DNA of 7,501 nt from an uncultured Clostridia bacterium (GTDB taxonomy: Bacteria > Bacillota > Clostridia > Oscillospirales > Acutalibacteraceae), in NCBI GenBank assembly GCA_947165615.1, contig CAMVBD010000056.1:1-7501 (forward strand), in the 5' to 3' direction. Of this stretch, positions 6,615 to 7,501 are shown one piece after another. Position numbers and translations under genes: made by a program. Numbering within the stretch: the first letter of the stretch is position 1; each line of letters starts with the position of its first letter. The notes under the pieces are model-generated. The model saw nothing but the letters and a program-made list of their open reading frames with translations. It was not told the DNA's origin and made no database searches.

Positions 6615-7501
6615 TTATTTCACCATGCTGGCGATTTCGGCCGCGAAGTTGTCTTCCTTCTTCTCGATGCCTTCGCCCTTGGCGAAACGCACGTAGCCCT
6701 TGACGCAGATCTTGGCGCCGAGGCTCTTGGCGACGGAGGCGACGTAAGCGCCGACGCTGCCCTCGAACACGTCGGAGCGGACGAACGCCTGATCCAGCAG
6801 GCAGACCTCTTTGATCTGCTTGGAGATACGGCCCTCGATGGCTTTGCCGAAGATGGGATCGGCGGCGTACTCGTCCTTGCCGGCAACGGCGGTCGCGGCG
6901 AACGCGGCGACGGCGTCCTTGGACAGGAAGTTGAAGAGGAACTTGTTGTTCTTCTCGGCCTCGTACGCGGCAAGATCCTCCGCGCTGAGTTTACCGTCCG
7001 CGATGGTCTTGTTGATGACCTTGACAAGGATGGGCTTCGGAAGCGTGTCGGGATTGTTGAGCGTGCTCTCGACGATGATGTTCTTCATCTTGGCAAGTTC
7101 TTCGGCGGAAATGCTGTCGTGGCTGAGGTATTCGGGGCTCATGGCCGCGACCTGCATAGCGACGTTTTTGCCCATTTCGACAAACTCGGGCTTGTCGGCG
7201 GCGTCGGTGTCAAAGGAGACGAGAACGCCGACGGAGCCGCCCGCGTGGATGTACGAAACGGCGGCGCCCTCCACGAGCTCGAAGCGGCGAAGTTTGAGGT
7301 TTTCGCGGATCTTGAGGAAGAGTTCCTGGATCGCTTCCTGAACGGTCACTTCGCCGTCGGCGATGGTGGCGGCATTGAGCGCGTCAAGATCGGCGGGACG
7401 GGCAAGGACGACGGTCTTTGCGATCTGGTTGGCAAGCGCCTTGAACTCGGGGTTGTTGCCGACGAAGTCGGTCTCGCAGTTGAGTTCCACAAGCGCGGAA
7501 G
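6615..7501 (-). CDS. tsf: Translation elongation factor Ts, 5' end outside the window
   Basis: Nucleotide exchange factor that releases GDP from EF-Tu. About 294 residues are visible; the N-terminal UBA-like domain and the first part of the core (about 70-75 residues) lie beyond 7501. The frame is open to the edge (SALVELNCETDFV), so the GTG at 7490 is an internal valine, not a start. Signatures are the core motif ELNCETDFVGNNPEF, IRENLKLRRFELVEG, YIHAGGSVGVLVSFD and the C-terminal VRFAKGEGIEKKEDNFAAE. Compared with E. coli EF-Ts, the segment between SAEELAK and EVCLLDQAFV is about 104 rather than 42 residues: some 60 extra residues (about 6846-7030) lie where the coiled-coil protrusion is. 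The full protein would be near 370 residues, against 283-293 in E. coli and B. subtilis. rpsB is expected upstream. The gene ends in its own terminator rather than running into pyrH. Confidence 0.95.
   Translation of the reverse strand, partial: SALVELNCETDFVGNNPEFKALANQIAKTVVLARPADLDALNAATIADGEVTVQEAIQELFLKIRENLKLRRFELVEGAAVSYIHAGGSVGVLVSFDTDAADKPEFVEMGKNVAMQVAAMSPEYLSHDSISAEELAKMKNIIVESTLNNPDTLPKPILVKVINKTIADGKLSAEDLAAYEAEKNNKFLFNFLSKDAVAAFAATAVAGKDEYAADPIFGKAIEGRISKQIKEVCLLDQAFVRSDVFEGSVGAYVASVAKSLGAKICVKGYVRFAKGEGIEKKEDNFAAEIASMVK

Noticed and set aside
7488..7490. GTG at 7490 as the start of EF-Ts
   Set aside because: The frame is open to the window edge with the conserved residues SALVELNCETDFV, so this is the internal valine of the motif and the gene is truncated by the window.
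1..7501. CRISPR array, insertion sequence, attachment site, tRNA, rRNA or riboswitch
   Set aside because: No direct-repeat array, transposase frame, terminal inverted repeats or structured RNA leader was seen; the leaders of gltA and the aconitase gene are only about 25 bases long.

Overview
The window looks like chromosomal DNA from a GC-rich member of the Clostridia, perhaps an uncultured gut lineage. This is inferred from GC-rich genes with AT-rich gaps, strong AGGAGG-type ribosome binding sites, consensus sigma-A promoters, and proteins of clostridial character. No marker was searched, so the placement is tentative. There is no sign of a mobile element, CRISPR array or RNA gene.

Left part (1-5129): after the last 16 codons of an unidentified plus-strand gene and a two-way terminator (about 66-110) comes a divergent central-metabolism module. 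Citrate synthase (gltA) reads leftwards from 1486. An aconitase-family hydratase (1665-3881) and an NADP-type isocitrate dehydrogenase (3878-5086) read rightwards as a translationally coupled pair that overlaps by ATGA. Together they would convert oxaloacetate and acetyl-CoA to 2-oxoglutarate and NADPH, the usual route to glutamate in anaerobes with an incomplete TCA cycle. The 178-base gap holds two well-formed promoters and two similar palindromes (TTTTTG-N4-CAAAA), one beside each promoter, which suggests one regulator controlling both arms. The aconitase is not the standard type: it keeps the three Fe-S cysteines and the substrate arginines, but two normally invariant active-site residues (Asp100 and Asn258 in mitochondrial aconitase numbering) appear to be cysteines.

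Middle (5091-5748): a strong bidirectional terminator separates the icd end from a convergent gene for a 140-residue multi-pass membrane protein of unknown function. Its upstream gap contains a perfect 9+9 base inverted repeat that looks like an operator.

Right part (5749-7501): an alpha/beta-hydrolase esterase reads leftwards, preceded by the 3' part of the elongation factor Ts gene (tsf), which runs off the window edge. A strong intrinsic terminator ends tsf, only 17 bases upstream of the esterase start codon. The EF-Ts protein carries about 60 extra residues in the region of the coiled-coil protrusion.

Most of the window is ordinary metabolism and housekeeping. The items most worth a second look are the variant aconitase locked between gltA and icd, the paired palindromes in the divergent promoter region, and the EF-Ts insertion.
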